Source of the DNA: Alectoria sarmentosa
Taxonomy: Eukaryota; Ascomycota; Lecanoromycetes; Lecanorales; Parmeliaceae
Assembly (NCBI GenBank): GCA_009733775.1
Contig: WOGZ01000025.1
Location: 165,490-229,489, forward strand
Reading direction: 5' to 3'
DNA length: 64,000 bases
Shown here: piece after piece, positions 23,698-36,222 of the stretch
Numbering within the stretch: the first letter of the stretch is position 1
How the letters are laid out: each line of letters opens with the position of its first letter
Made by a program: the position numbers and the translations under genes
Notes under the pieces: generated by a model
The model's input: only the letters and a program-made list of their open reading frames with translations
Databases searched by the model: none
Told to the model about the DNA's origin: nothing

Positions 23698-25638
23698 TCA
23701 AACAACCGTCGCACTCGAGCGCTTCCAGTTCAAGTAGCGCTGCCATGTCTCGGACCACACCATGTACTTGATCGATCTAAAGGCTGCGTCGAACACATGC
23801 TCACCAAACTCTGGAGGAATCTGGAAGCCTGCAAGGGAATCTTGAGGATCATCATCTGGCGAGATGATGTGCTCTCTGCTATCATTGTCGATCGATCGTC
23901 GGGCTGGTGGTGTCGACAGTGACATGTTGCGCATTGGGAACGTCTCTCCTGGAGACTCAAGCGTTGGAGATTCAATTAGAGGCTCCTGCTGTGGCTCATC
24001 CCATGGCGTGACTGCAGAGATCGGCGTTGAAGGCGATTCGCTATTGCGCCTTGAAGCGATAAGCTTCGTAGCCGCGCCAAAGATAGATTCCAGCTTGGCA
24101 TAGATTGGGCTCTCGATGTTGATTGGATAAGATGCGGTGTCCGAATGCACAAGGGTAACGTAAATGCTGAGAGCCGCTCGGAACATGCCCATACGCGCAC
24201 GAGCAGAATCGCGAATCTTCGAGAAATCCATGGCCCATTTTCTCTGAAAGCCGAGAACTTTGGTGAGGAATATGATATTCTCGCCGTTGAGCTCCATGCA
24301 GGAGGCGTATACTTGAAGGCCGTCACAGTTGGTGGTTAAGGATTCGTCAAGCGACTCCATGGAAAACATCTTGCCGCGCTTGGATCCTGTGGAACGCGTT
24401 GCCAATGACCCGTTGGTGGAAGGTTGCGAATGGAGTTTCTTGGCGTCGAATTCTGCTAGGATTGCTTGGGTCTCGCGGGCAGCGTTCTTGTGTTTGAGGA
24501 TTTGCACAATGGGGAAGATCAGGGTGACCAGTTCCATCATCATCAGACCAGGTATAAACCTGCAAGTTTGCGTCAGTACAAAGACAGATAAGCAGTCACA
24601 CAAAGCTCCTTACCACATAGGCGGCGCCCAGTACTTGTTAATCGATGCAAAGCTATCAGTATAGACAGCGGCAAGCCAGAGCGGCGTTCCAGGGAATCTG
24701 TTAAAGATGCTCAGGAAACCGCTTCATGTCAACAAACGACGGGAACCTACCCAGCAACGACGGACAACCAAGTTTGCAGGCGCCAGTGATAAATGTCATG
24801 GATCGGTTTTATCTTCCATAGCAGGCAAGGACCGAAGAAGAAGTTCCATAGAAATTGCCAAATAATGGAAGGTGCCCTAAGAGTATTGAGCTACGTCCAT
24901 CAGAAATGGAGAGTTTTCGGCCTTACCACTCCCATCCTTCACGACACTCGCCAGGTGATGTATGATGTGATACTATTCCATAGTTATGGAACTGGCGAGA
25001 TATGGAGTAGATTACCAACGAAACGAGAAACTAGAAAAGTGCATATCAGCTTTTGTTTTGGCCGAGGTCTGGAGCATGAACTATCATCGGCGATCCTGAC
25101 TAGGGGTGACACGTCTTACCTGGACCACCATGCCAACGAAGACGAGACCCTCGTATTTGTTCTGTGTATTGACACTCCTCCACCAGAGCTTGAGTCGCCA
25201 GATCCAATACTGAGGTCCTCCCAGTCCACCCCCGTGGTTGGGGTACAACGGCCTATAGAGTTCATCGATTCCTTTGAGCAGATTTTGCTCTTGGCTGACA
25301 ATGAGGAGTTGCTGATTCTGGGCCTGAAACAAGCCGATACCGATGGGAAGGTAAATAGACATAACCCAGAATTCCAAGCCGCAGGGGAAAGCACCGTTCA
25401 GAGGGTAGACGAGGAAGACGAGGACCAGGTACACATGGAGTACCAGTATCGACAGCAGCGCCAATGCTATCTTGCGCATCCGAATCGCTGAATTATTACG
25501 CTGGAGCCATAGGAAGATACAGGCAGCGTAGAAGAAGATGGAATAGAGTACGACGACGGCTATGAGGGAGATGCCATAGCCATCGAAGTTCTCAGCGTCG
25601 GCCCAGTTGTGACCTTGAGGGTTGAGGTAGCGAACCAT
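23698..25638 (-). CDS. Seven-transmembrane RGS-domain protein
   Basis: Fungal membrane-bound regulator of G-protein signalling, expected to speed GTP hydrolysis on a G-alpha subunit. Five exons (25638-25120, 25030-24927, 24876-24751, 24697-24614, 24559-23698) keep frame for 564 residues. The first ~300 residues carry hydrophobic membrane segments (SLIAVVVLYSIFFYAACIFL; IALALLSILVLHVYLVLVFL; WQFLWNFFFGPCLLWKI; MMMELVTLIFPIVQIL), compatible with seven passes. The cytosolic C-terminal half has the RGS fold pattern: it opens with FSMESLDESLTTNCDGLQVYA, has ENIIFLTKVLGFQRKW, and after a Ser/Pro-rich insert closes with HVFDAAFRSIKYMVWSETW. The insert (about residues 420-510) splits the RGS domain, as in this fungal subfamily. 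Exon joins rebuild conserved motifs such as GTPLWLAAVYTD, which supports the model. Confidence 0.9.
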
Positions 25639-26213
25639 GTTGCATGCGGTGGTATCAGAGGGCTTGGTTGATGCTAGAAAGCTGGGATTGAATTTTGAAA
25701 GCTGAAGTAGCGGTAGTCAGGGCAGATGTATTCACCAATGAATGAAAGTGGTTCAATGTGTGAGTTGGGATGCAGGAATGAAAGCATTGCTTTCAGCATG
25801 TGACTCAGAGGTGGGTACAGTTTGTTGAAGGGGGTCAGGATGGATGTGGGGGGGTTGGCCAGGTGAGGGCGAAGTGAAGTGAAAGGGCGTGGATGTTGCT
25901 GGAAGAGAGAGATGCGAGTACCTAAGGAAGCTACCAAGAAAGCAAAGGCATAGTGGAATTGCACCAGGGAGCTAGCGGCCGCGTTTTGTGAAAGTCGTGA
26001 CTGTGAGGGTTTTGATGGTACAATCGTCAATTAATCCAAGACGGACTGCGCGTCTAATGATCAGTGGTAGTGTGCAAAGAGTCATATACCAGCCGTGGCC
26101 GATGTTTGAAGCGTTTGATACTGCTATATGCGATTGGCTGCGCTTTCCAGGTTTCACAACATCGTCTTCTTGCGCAGTCATAGAAGAGAAAGGCACCGAG
26201 GGAGGGAAATGGG

Positions 26214-26248
26214 GAAGATGGAAGATGGAAGATGGAAGATGGAAGATG
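26214..26248. repeat. GAAGATG heptamer array, five units
   Basis: Five perfect tandem copies of GAAGATG, followed by GAAG. Confidence 0.97.
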
Positions 26249-28213
26249 GAAGCACTAGGATACTTGCCTGCTGAGCATCATAAGAGCAACGGCTAAAATA
26301 AAGCCTCAAGCCCCAGGGTTCAAAGCAAGCATTTCACTTTCCACACCAATTTTAGAGCCGGTTAGACTGGCTGCTGACTGACTGACTGACTTGACTGTAC
26401 TCTACATGGCTGAAATGCATCATGCGACATGCTGCAAGCCTGTAATATGCAGGTCCCCTTTCGCAAATCATTCGGGGAATTGAATCAACCTTCTTAGCCC
26501 GGGCCCGGTCAAGTCAAGTATCTTGTAGGTAATCAAAGTATGTATCAAGATGGTTATGAATCAGAAGCAAGTGGTTAATGACGATAGAGTAGGTATCATT
26601 GCTATCATCCTTGTTAATCGTGAATGAACTTGGTCTCAACTCTCCAGGCAAGTCCCAGATTCGAGAGCAACAAAATTAAATGATTTAAAATTGGATCTGA
26701 CTTCTGACTTCTGATCCAGTACTCTACATGCATGTTATTAGAGTACTGTGTACCTACCTTAGGTAGCGCCACGTAATATATTGCCACATGCCACATGCCA
26801 CGAGCCACTAGGACATAAAGAGCACTGTGATCGACAATCCTCCCGGGACCCCTGCTCTGTTATTAAGGCAGGAATATGTTTTGCACTCTGTGGGATAGTC
26901 TCTTCTTTATGTTCACTACTCATGCGCACTATCATCTCTGTAAGCCTCCTGGTCACTTGTCGAACAGAGATAGACCCAGATATATACCAGGAACTCAGTG
27001 AAGCAGATTCTTACTCTATCCTCTACCTTTCCCTTCGTCATCGACAGTGATATCTCAGCATCTGAGGCTCCATCCGGTCAGAGGTTGGAAGAGCAACGTC
27101 AATGATAATAGGTATTGCATTCCAGGCCTTCATCTCGGGATACAACATCATGGTACCCCAGGCGGCCAGCTCTAAAAGTAACCCGCAGATTGGAATGAAA
27201 CTCATCTCGGCTTTGCCTGCCTCCTTCCTTTCCCAGCTCTGAGCCTCTGAGCCTCTCTACTTTAGTCTCTACAGTCTGCACGAATCATTAAGCTTTGGAC
27301 TTATTCCTCATAAACTACCTAGTGCCAAAGTCTAGATGCCTCCCGAACCCGGTTCAAGGTTGTAGCTTGGTCATGAACCTTGCAAGGCCCTTTTTCTTTG
27401 ACGAGATCTGGGGATTTTTTAACGTCCAGTGAACCGGAGACATGTCCTACAGCTAGATAGATAGTACGGCTCCGGTGGCTTCCTACCGGCTACTCGTATA
27501 CTGCAACATTCTGATACAGGTTACATCCCTTCTCCCCATCACTTCATTTACAGGGTCTTTGCAGAGCAGACCGCCCCCCTGCTAGTTCCAATGAGCAGCT
27601 ACATCAGTTTGGGCCGCTTAGTAAAGAGATTTGATCAATGAACGTGCTTATAATCCGCCAAGCCACTATTCGGGAGCAGAGGGGGGGCGACCCGCTGTGC
27701 AAAGACACTGTACACACAACCCTGAACAGAAACCATCCATAAATACAGTAGCCCATTTTCCTCAATTCACCCTCTACGAATATTGGTTGTAATCTCGGCA
27801 TATCGGCGGCTTGATATGTTGGAAGCCCTGCGAATCTCTGCTACACTACACCACTGACAGAAGATGGAAACGATCCCAATAGCCAAGCCCCGGCATAAGT
27901 GAGCAAGATCCAAGTAATAGCGGGTCCGACTTTTGACCACCATCATCTCGTCCTACCTACTCTCTCCTCATCATTCACATTGATTCGTGCGTATGACTAT
28001 CGCCCTGTCCAAGCTTTCGGGCTGCACCAAAGCTGTTTGACATCTCTTGACGGAATGTCGGAATCTTCCTTTCCTAAAACGGATTGCCCAATACTGGGTT
28101 ATTGTTTCTCCAAAGGAGGATAGACTTGTCTAGATTACTCCACCTCTTTCTAATGCGAGGTTAGGCTCGGAACCATAGAGCAGCATTGAGATGTCTTGTC
28201 GTCTGTGCTTGCT

Positions 28214-28234
28214 GCTCACTGCTCACTGCTCACT
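28214..28234. repeat. GCTCACT heptamer array, three units
   Basis: Three perfect tandem copies of GCTCACT. Confidence 0.9.
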
Positions 28235-28771
28235 GCTTACGCATTTAAGCAGCGGGCAAGGCAATAAGCACGCGTAGGAGATGGTGTGGTAAGCCAATGG
28301 GAAGGGAGTGGAAGAACTTCAGCCGGAAGAAAAGCCCCTGTGGCCTGGACTTCCGCCTGATACCGAGAGATGCCTTGGTACCTTTCCTGGACTGTCTGTC
28401 CCCCGATATGCAATGTTTGGCCATGCAGACAGTGTATCCCCAGTTCAGGATGACGGTCAGATTGCTGTCTCATAATTTAGTCACAACCCATCAGTTCCTT
28501 TGAGTGCCTTCTCGTACCAACAAGTGCTAATCACGACTCACGAGTAAATATGATGATTGCTTCGAATCAATCTTAGCTATTAGTAGCTCATGGTCCCTCA
28601 TCTGATCAGTCTTCAAGCCGTCCGTATTCTAGCTACCTCGTAGTTGCTGGTGGATCGGTATTCATATACGCTACACTAGTCCCATTCAAGCTTGGTCTCC
28701 AAAGTCGAGAGTCGAGACATCAAAGCAAACATGCTGCAGCAAACAGCCATCTATCTCCCTCCCAAGCCAAT

Positions 28772-30028
28772 ATGCTGATCTCTCTCACCGTCGGCAAAGT
28801 CGATGCTGGCGTTGCCGTCCTCCTTACCGAGGATAAGCGCCTTGTGAGTTGCCAATGGGACACTAGGTCCAATCTTGTGCCAGGAGCTCTTACTGACTAC
28901 CGCCTCAATCTCCAGATAGAATTCCCCTCCATACTTCTGCCACCCTCCATTACCTCAGGCTCCATAGTCGACATCACCGTCTCGCGCAACCAGTCTTCCG
29001 AATCAGCCTCCCAAAAGTCCTTCGCCTCTCTCCAATCCTCGATTCTCAGTACCTATGGCCTCTCCTCCCCAGAAGCTCCTATCCTTCGCTGCAGGAACGC
29101 TACGCAGACTTCCGTTGTTCTCGAATGGGACAAGATCGATCTCGCTACGGCAGACTTGCGAAGCCTGAGTCTCTATCGCAATGGCGCAAGAGCGGGCGTC
29201 ATCCCCCAGGACAAGGGCATACAAGCTACCAAGGTGTCTGGATTGGCAGTTGATACGGAATACACTTTCCACCTTGTCCTTCGAACATCCGCTGGCCAGT
29301 ACAGCAGCGATAAGCTGGTGATTAAGACGCATAAGATGACCGATCTTAGTGGCATTACCGTGACTCCTGGCGTCCTCCCCGCACCTCTACGCGAGAGTCT
29401 TGGTGGCGCTATTGAGCGCATTGGTGCCAAGGTTGCAGAGAACGTAAGAATAGATACCACGCACTTTGTGTGCACGGAGGGTAGAGGTCGTGAATGGGAG
29501 AAAGCCGGTGAAATGAACATTCCCATTGTACGGCCTGAATGGGTGGAAGGATGCGAAAGAGAAGGTAGAATAGTCGGCGTGAGGGGCTACTACTTGAATG
29601 CGGATCCACGGTTGAGGCAAGTGGGACAAGGTATAGGCATGCAGCAGCAGCAGTCACCAAGGCCACAGCAGCGAGAGAGGATGGAAAGTCAGAGAACGGT
29701 TTCCTTGCAGCAGCAGCAGCAGCAAGCGCCGTCTACGCCTTCGCAGCCTTCTAATAAGAGTCTGCCTCCCCCTTCGCCATCGCCAAGACCGTCGTCGAAT
29801 GGTTCGGATAAGCGGCCTCCGCCACCTCTGCCGGAAAAGGATGCACCATCAAAGCAACTGTCTATCGATGAAGATGAAAGGTTGTCAGAGAAGCCCGATA
29901 TTAGGGCTGTGACCTCGCCCACGCAAGAGGAAAGGAGCGATGCAAGTGTACCCGGATCTGAGGATGAGAACGTGGAGGAGCCGAGGACGCCCGCAGACTC
30001 TGCAAGTTTTAGTGAGGTGCAGCTCTAA
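28772..30028 (+). CDS. CHS5: Chs5-type exomer subunit, chitin synthase export
   Basis: Scaffold of the exomer coat that carries chitin synthase and other cargo from the trans-Golgi to the plasma membrane. Exons 28772-28843 and 28916-30028 give 394 residues. The N-terminus MLISLTVGKVDAGVAVLLTE then IEFPSILLPPSITSGSIVD is the exomer-binding region. It is followed by a fibronectin type III domain (about residues 85-170; SVVLEWDKIDL) and a BRCT domain (about 175-270; THFVCTEGRGREW, RPEWVEGCEREGRIVG). The tail is Gln-, Pro- and Ser-rich and acidic. The 72-nt intron is a multiple of three and stop-free; its GTGAGT and TACTGAC...CTCCAG signals, and the family alignment (TEDKRL joined to IEFPS), show it is an intron. 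Confidence 0.95.
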   Translation: MLISLTVGKVDAGVAVLLTEDKRLVSCQWDTRSNLVPGALTDYRLNLQIEFPSILLPPSITSGSIVDITVSRNQSSESASQKSFASLQSSILSTYGLSSPEAPILRCRNATQTSVVLEWDKIDLATADLRSLSLYRNGARAGVIPQDKGIQATKVSGLAVDTEYTFHLVLRTSAGQYSSDKLVIKTHKMTDLSGITVTPGVLPAPLRESLGGAIERIGAKVAENVRIDTTHFVCTEGRGREWEKAGEMNIPIVRPEWVEGCEREGRIVGVRGYYLNADPRLRQVGQGIGMQQQQSPRPQQRERMESQRTVSLQQQQQQAPSTPSQPSNKSLPPPSPSPRPSSNGSDKRPPPPLPEKDAPSKQLSIDEDERLSEKPDIRAVTSPTQEERSDASVPGSEDENVEEPRTPADSASFSEVQL

Positions 30029-31014
30029 GCAGTGACAGCGGAGGTTTGTCTCTGCAGCTTCTTGGACGAAATGCAGAATACAACAGTCAAGCCGGATGGA
30101 GTGGGAACAGGGGTGTATTTGGAGGTCGCTTACCGTTCTTTGCTTGCGTATACCATTTAGCACAGCAAGTCGAGGAGAATACAAAGCGGTCAATTGTGCC
30201 CTCGCGTTATTTGATCGATACGTGACTCAACCCAGAAGTGTCCCTTTGTACTGGTTACTCAGAATGGGCTACAGCCTTTCGTCGTCCTACGTCTCCTTAC
30301 TGCAGACAAGTAATTGATCTACTCAACTCACGGGACTCTGGGCAATCCATGAGGGTGGTGGTCGTGGCATGTTGGCTCTACGTCGTTTATATTTGGTGAA
30401 ATAGGCGGAATTGCCAGCCGTCCCTCATTTACCAGCGTCCGAGCAAGTGAAGAACGGAGAAGAGGAGATGGCGACTCCGGAATGGTTTCCGAATGATTCC
30501 CGCAATCTGTCTATGTTATGACTGTCTCTTAAAGAACATGGCGAAGTTGAAAACACGTGGCAAATGTAAACTCGATGTGTCGCAAGCACGAGTAGAGAGC
30601 TAGACCTGAAGCCCGGTCTCATGATGTTACAAAGCGCCAAATAGAAGCCCAAGTTTTGAACGTCCAAGACTCCGACTTGCTCAGCTTCCTGACGGAGGAT
30701 CAGTCATTAAAATTGATTATTCGACCAAATTCCGCCCTCTCCTGCCCAACCGAGCGTCTGCTCCATCAGAGCTTTGCCGAAAGCATTTTGCAAACATTAC
30801 GTGCGCTCACTAATGGAACTATCAGTCCACTCCTAGGGTCCATGGACGCTAATGGAGAAATCGACGACCGGGAAGTCGTTTGCTCTCTGCTGTAACGGTA
30901 CATTCTCCATGTTGAACCGGCAGTGGCACAAGGTAAAGGCCCATTCCTGGCGTTGACCTGTCAATTGTCGCAGAGATTCAAGGGAGTGGACCTCCATTTA
31001 ATCTTCTGCGTAGA
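30029..31014. other. Convergent intergenic region
   Basis: 3' flanks of CHS5 (+) and the RID-type gene (-). The short open frames have no recognisable content. Confidence 0.55.
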
Positions 31015-34000
31015 CTACATCAAGCCATCCGCTTTCAGCAAAGCATTCTTGACAGTTTCCAACAGGATCGTTGCCATGGTAGGCGGTACCGCATTCCCAA
31101 TCTGCTTCTTGACACCCGACATCCCGAATTTGTGACCTAATGGAAAGCTCTGCAAGCAAGCGAACTCGCGATGCGTATAGTCCCGCTTCCCACTCGGATG
31201 GATGATGCCGCCACCACTGGTAGTAACGCAAGTAGCAATTCTGTCCCCAGACTGAGGTGAATCATCTCGATCTTTCGCCAAATGGATATCATGATTGGCC
31301 CACCCGTGGGGGATCTTGGCTATGGCTTCATTGATCGTAGTCCATGCTTTCAGGCCTATCTTTTCCGGATTGGACGAATGAGTTGGTGATGGAAAAGGGG
31401 GCAAAGCTTCGCCAGGACTACCAAAAGAGATTGTCAGTATCCAACAATGACGATCGGCTGGCAAGTAAGTCATCTCACAATATGGACTGGGTGACCGAAA
31501 GAGAACTAAAGAGGATGATACTCACCACGATGCCAAGATGAAAAGCCTCATTCGACGTTGTGGCAGACCGAAGTCGGCGCAGTTCATGACCTTCCATCGA
31601 ACGCTAAAGCCTCTGGAGGTCAACATGTTGATTACAGCGTTGAAGAAGATAGCATGGCGGCGAATGAGCCCAGAGGTCTGCTCGAGGGTAACTATTCTGG
31701 GCTTGGCCTTCAGGAGCAGATTGAAGATTGCAAATAGAGACGCAGTGTTCATGTCATCGTCCTTGCCTTGGACCGTATGCGCATCGGAAAAGAATTGACA
31801 GGGCGGCGACAGGTGTAAAATGTCGACCTTGTGATCTCCCTTGGCTTCTAAGAAGTGGTTGGCCCAAACATTGTAGATCGGGGTGCGAAAGAAGTTCTTC
31901 TCATAAGTTTGGCAAGCTGCCAAGTTGAAGTCGAATCCCCAGTTAATGCGCAATCCTGCACTCACTGCTCCTCGGGACATGCCTCCAGCTCCGCAAAAAC
32001 AGTCACCAAATGTGTACCTCCGCTGATTTGCCTTTGAGGCGGGCGCGTTGATGAAGGTAGACCGATTGTGCTGGCCAGTCTTCTCGATCGGTCGCGATGA
32101 GGGCCCGGGAGTGGCTTTGGAGCTCCGATGAGAGAGCATCCTGTAGGCTTGAGATGATTCGGGATCCACTGGTAGAGAACATGGAGACATGGATTGGGAA
32201 CTTTGACGCATCTTCGTGGACGTGAAGTGGGAGTTCGAGTTGAAGGGTGGATGTGCGGTGGGGCGAGAAGACGTCTCTCTGGAACACGACGTCTTGTAGG
32301 GATTTGAAGGCGAGATTGAGCGTGCGTGTAAGGGAGTTGACGGACCTGATTGCCCGAACAAAGAAGGACGTGCACCGGGCAAAGTCCTATATGGACTGGC
32401 TTGCGGCCTTGTGAGATCGACAATGCCATCGTCGTCTTCTGTTGTTCCGTATGGCTGAGTTTGATTGACGGCTGAAGACCGTGCTATCTTGGATAATGGC
32501 GCTGATCGTTGAGTATACTGGGCAAAATCCGGCATTCCAAGGGTTCGTATTGAGTTCGTGCCACTCGATCGCCGCAGCGCGGAGTCCTTTCGTGGTGAGA
32601 CCGGAGTAAGAAGGCCAGAAAGGGTCGTCTCGTAGCCCCTAGATCTCGATGGAGTGTACATCTCCTCTACATCATCTGGTGACTGCAATCTGCCCAATGT
32701 TCTATCGCCGTCTGAAGAAGCTGGCTCCAGATGAGAATATATGATGTTACCAGGTAAGGTTCGGCTGCCAGGACCGACATTTCTACTGCGGAAATCTCCC
32801 TTGATTGACTCCGCTCGAAAACCTCGGTCAGTCCTCTTCGTCGGTCTGGCAGGCGAACCAAAAGATATGTCAGCCGGTCGCTTGCCTGGCTTAGGATAGT
32901 ATCTCGATGTTATCTTCCCTTCGTATCTTTTTTCGAACGTTCCGGAGCTCGAAGACGTCTTGACTTGAGCGTCAATCTCGACGATCCTGGGAGACTTATT
33001 TCTGGACTTTCGCGGCTGGATGGAGCTTTGCCTCAAGTCTCGCCTCAATGTAGACATACTATTTTCGTCATCTGTGTCATAATCGCTGGAATCAATGAGA
33101 AAGCCGTGGAAGTCTGCGAAATTGAAGCGTGACTTTCGCCGATCTTGTCGCTGTTCTCGTGAGCGCAGTATTGACAAAGTCGGAACTTCTTCGACATTTT
33201 CATTGCTCATGATTGTGTCATCGGTGTGTCTGAGGTCATTCTCTCCCAGACTTGTGCTTTGTGTAGCTCTGTTGGGACTTCGCTGAAGATCATGCTCTGT
33301 GAGAAGAGATCCGACACTTCCACGCTTCATGGGATCGCCAATAGGGAATCCCGGACCCAATGGTACTTTCAACGAAGAACGACTTGCAATGCCTTGGTGT
33401 GAGACGCCTTCTTGGCGTAAATATTCCCTTTCACCCGACAACCAACCCTCCTGCGCTCCGCCTGGCTCCGTGGAACCTCTCCATATATTGCGAAGTTCTT
33501 CATCCTTCGTGTCATTGTCGAGACGCTGGTCACATTCATCTTCCCGAATTCGATGAAACCCTTTTTCGCTCCATTTGTACGAGGCACGAGCTTTTGCGTT
33601 AGCGTAGAAGCAAAGGTATTTGAATCTGCATACGAGGACGCGGCCGTTCTCAATGGTTTCGGGGCTTTCTTTCTTCCCGTCGTCGCGCCAGCTCAAGGCT
33701 GGAAAAGACTGATTGGTAAGTCGAATGCGTCTTCGTTTCACAACCTCGCAAACAGGTACAGTCTCCATGCCTTGAAGCTTGGCGTCCCGGGGGTCGTCCT
33801 CATCGATGTGAAGGATCCAGCAGACTTCGTTTAGCTTTCTATCAATGACGCCATTCATCTCTCTGGTCCTTCGGAATTTCCAGCCTCGTAAAGTGACTAC
33901 TGACGTTGACGTATCTTGGATGATATGAACAATCCTCAGGAAATCTCTGTCTTCAAGTTCTACGTACACCTTTTCAGCCAGTGGAATGCCATTATGAGTA

Positions 34001-34823
34001 AAAGTTTCTAGGCTGACTAAAGGCGATGTTATTGGGAGGTTGCGTGGAATAATCGTGGAGCATTTTCGCGAGGTTTCCGGCTTAGAATTGAAGCTTGCTA
34101 ATGATGGCCGTCTCATCTCGTCTTCGGCATCTTGCGCCATCCATAGAGCCAATTCCTCCTCGTCAGCAGAGTCATCGTCGTCCATGAGCTCCGTTATGAT
34201 TGGCTGCGAGGGCAGATGTGGACCTTGGCTTGTTGATAAAGGTTTGCTGGGAATCATGGTAGCGCTAGCTGACTCTCCACATCCGAGCCTAGGAGCCTTA
34301 GATGAACTCGGGGCAGGCCCCGATGGAGTGGTGAACTCCGTGTACTTGGCTGCTGGTGTCGGGAAGCCCCAGGAAGAAGTTGCAAAGTATGCGGGGTCAA
34401 AGTTGTTCGTTGGTGAATGTGTCTTTGGGGTCTTCTTGCCGGAACTCTGAGGCAACCACCGAGATGACCGTTTGGTGATTGAATTTGAAGAGCCTTGTAG
34501 ATAGTGTGCTCCTAGTGACGCTTGAGAGATAGCGTGACTATTCTGTGAGGTTGTCGTTGGAGTCTCCACGCTAGGGATTGGGCATGCTGACTGCACGGAC
34601 GCAACTAAGTAGTGTTTGAGGTCTAAGTGAGGTGGATGTTGTTGAATTTGATCTGTCAATGTCTTGGAATTATTGACGGCTGCTAGGCAGCCTTTCAGTG
34701 ATGCTAACGAGGAAAGTCAGCAACTCGTCAAGGGTATGGAAGACTACTCTTGCCTGTTGATTCAGAAGTACTCGCATCATCCTCTTCATCGAGGATGATC
34801 ACATCTCTTGCTTTGGAAGGCAT
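31015..34823 (-). CDS. rid: RID/Masc1-type cytosine-5 DNA methyltransferase
   Basis: Member of the fungal methyltransferase family required for repeat-induced point mutation in Neurospora (RID) and methylation induced premeiotically in Ascobolus (Masc1). Exons 34823-34754, 34682-31526 and 31417-31015 give 1209 residues. The N-terminus is long and disordered with an acidic patch (ELMDDDDSADEEELALWMAQ). A BAH-like segment sits near residues 250-320 (EKVYVELEDRDFLRIVHIIQ). The catalytic domain begins near residue 910: motif I FGDCFCGAGGMSRGA, motif IV SPPCQFFSDAHT with the catalytic Cys, motif VI as LEQTSG instead of the usual ENV (typical of RID/Masc1), motif VIII LPQRRMRLF, and motifs IX-X ending GNAVPP. 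Intron 1 is GC-AG (CAG|GCAAGA...CCTAG). All motifs are present, so the gene appears intact. The heavily RIP-mutated block starts 17 kb to the right. Confidence 0.93.
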
Positions 34824-36148
34824 GATCTATGTACGACGGTCTGTATGAGACGGAGACAGTTCATAGGACCAAGCAAGAATGGTCGCGATGAAATTACAGA
34901 AAACAGATATCAAGTCTTGTGTGATGTTATGCAAAAAGATCGGTGAAAGGAGGTTATAGAGAGTGGCGCACTTCCGACAGGACTGCTCGGACAAAGGTTG
35001 CTTGGAGAGATCTGAGAGCCTTGGAGATGGTGGATTATGATCTTAATCCAGATTAGCAAGATCCTTGGGGTGGATCAAGTTTTAGATAGGGCCAGCGGAG
35101 TGGCATGTGAGGGCGATCACTTAGACGGAACGAGGTTCGTTCGAAGCCACATACCAGTTTTGACAGCTTCGCTTTACGGCAGATGAACGCTGAGAGATCA
35201 GGATACCGAATGAATCAGGATAACGGAAGTCTTGAAGGATCTTGAGATAATCAATACGACTGGGAGGATTCAAGTATGCTGGAGCTGAAAGAGACCAACG
35301 ATGGTTTTATGCCCATGCATGAAGACATCCCGTGCTCAACTCTTGTGCAGCCAACAATGCGTAGGGCTGCAGTTTTCTTTGATACCTTCCGGCTCAGCAA
35401 ACTGCCAAAGCTATGACCAAAGCTTTATGGCCTATGCTCAGGCTTTCTTCTCCTTGGCTGTGGAAAGTCATAACAAAATCCAATGCTAAGGGATGGAAGC
35501 CGAACTTTTCACGGTCAATGCCACGTTTTGTCTCAAAAATGTCTTTGTTACGCATGCGATAGTCGCTGCAAGTATTGTTCCAGAAAGCTTTGATAGCATA
35601 AAGAAGATCGGCTGCATACCGGCGTATGCATGGCAACAATGCTGGTGAATCAGGGGAAATCACATTTCAACATGATGAAGAATCCCAGGGAAGACTGAAA
35701 CACAGGTCCTCGGCAGGGATTTCACGAAGACCCATCGCTGGCTTACGGATATGTGAATCAGCAACGAAAGATGATGCTGGTAGTGCTTTTTACAAGACAA
35801 GCCAGATTCAAAGGAAATGCAGGTATTCCCATTCTTCACAGATGTGGAAAAGCGCACTTCAGGGGGGGAGAGGGTGAGCAGAAATCTTTCTCCTGATCCC
35901 CCACTGCTTTGGACAAGATCTTGTGAGATGGTCTCAGACTGTAGAGAACTGTATCCCATCTATTAAGGTACGCTGAGCGCGGAGGTAGTTGCGTTGAGTT
36001 GTACTATTCGTTGATTGCTCCTCTCACAGCTGGAGAAGTTGTACTCCGTACAGCAGGACTGCTGTACAAGGAGACTAGTGCACATAGCCGGAGCGGAAAG
36101 GGGCCGGCTTGGCACAACACTATCAGAGTCCCCCCCGTGTCCCCGCAA
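34824..36148. other. Intergenic, promoter side of RID gene
   Basis: Presumed promoter of the RID-type gene and the left flank of the inverted-repeat transposon. No coding or RNA feature is supported. Confidence 0.5.
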
Positions 36149-36156
36149 TAAAGAAA

Positions 36157-36222
36157 GGGTGGTGATAGGTATACACCACTTTTTGATAGATGTACACCAC
36201 TTTTTGATACATGTACACCCCC
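36157..36222 (+). repeat. Left terminal inverted repeat
   Basis: 66 bp, identical to the reverse complement of 37020-37085. The match stops abruptly after the ACCCCC end. Confidence 0.97.

Larger units (their letters stand above)
25639..28771. other. 3.1-kb divergent intergenic region
   Basis: Between the divergently transcribed RGS gene and CHS5, so it should hold both promoters. It contains heptamer arrays at 26214-26248 and 28214-28234 and a short CTGA-type tetramer run near 26371. No gene is supported. Confidence 0.55.
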
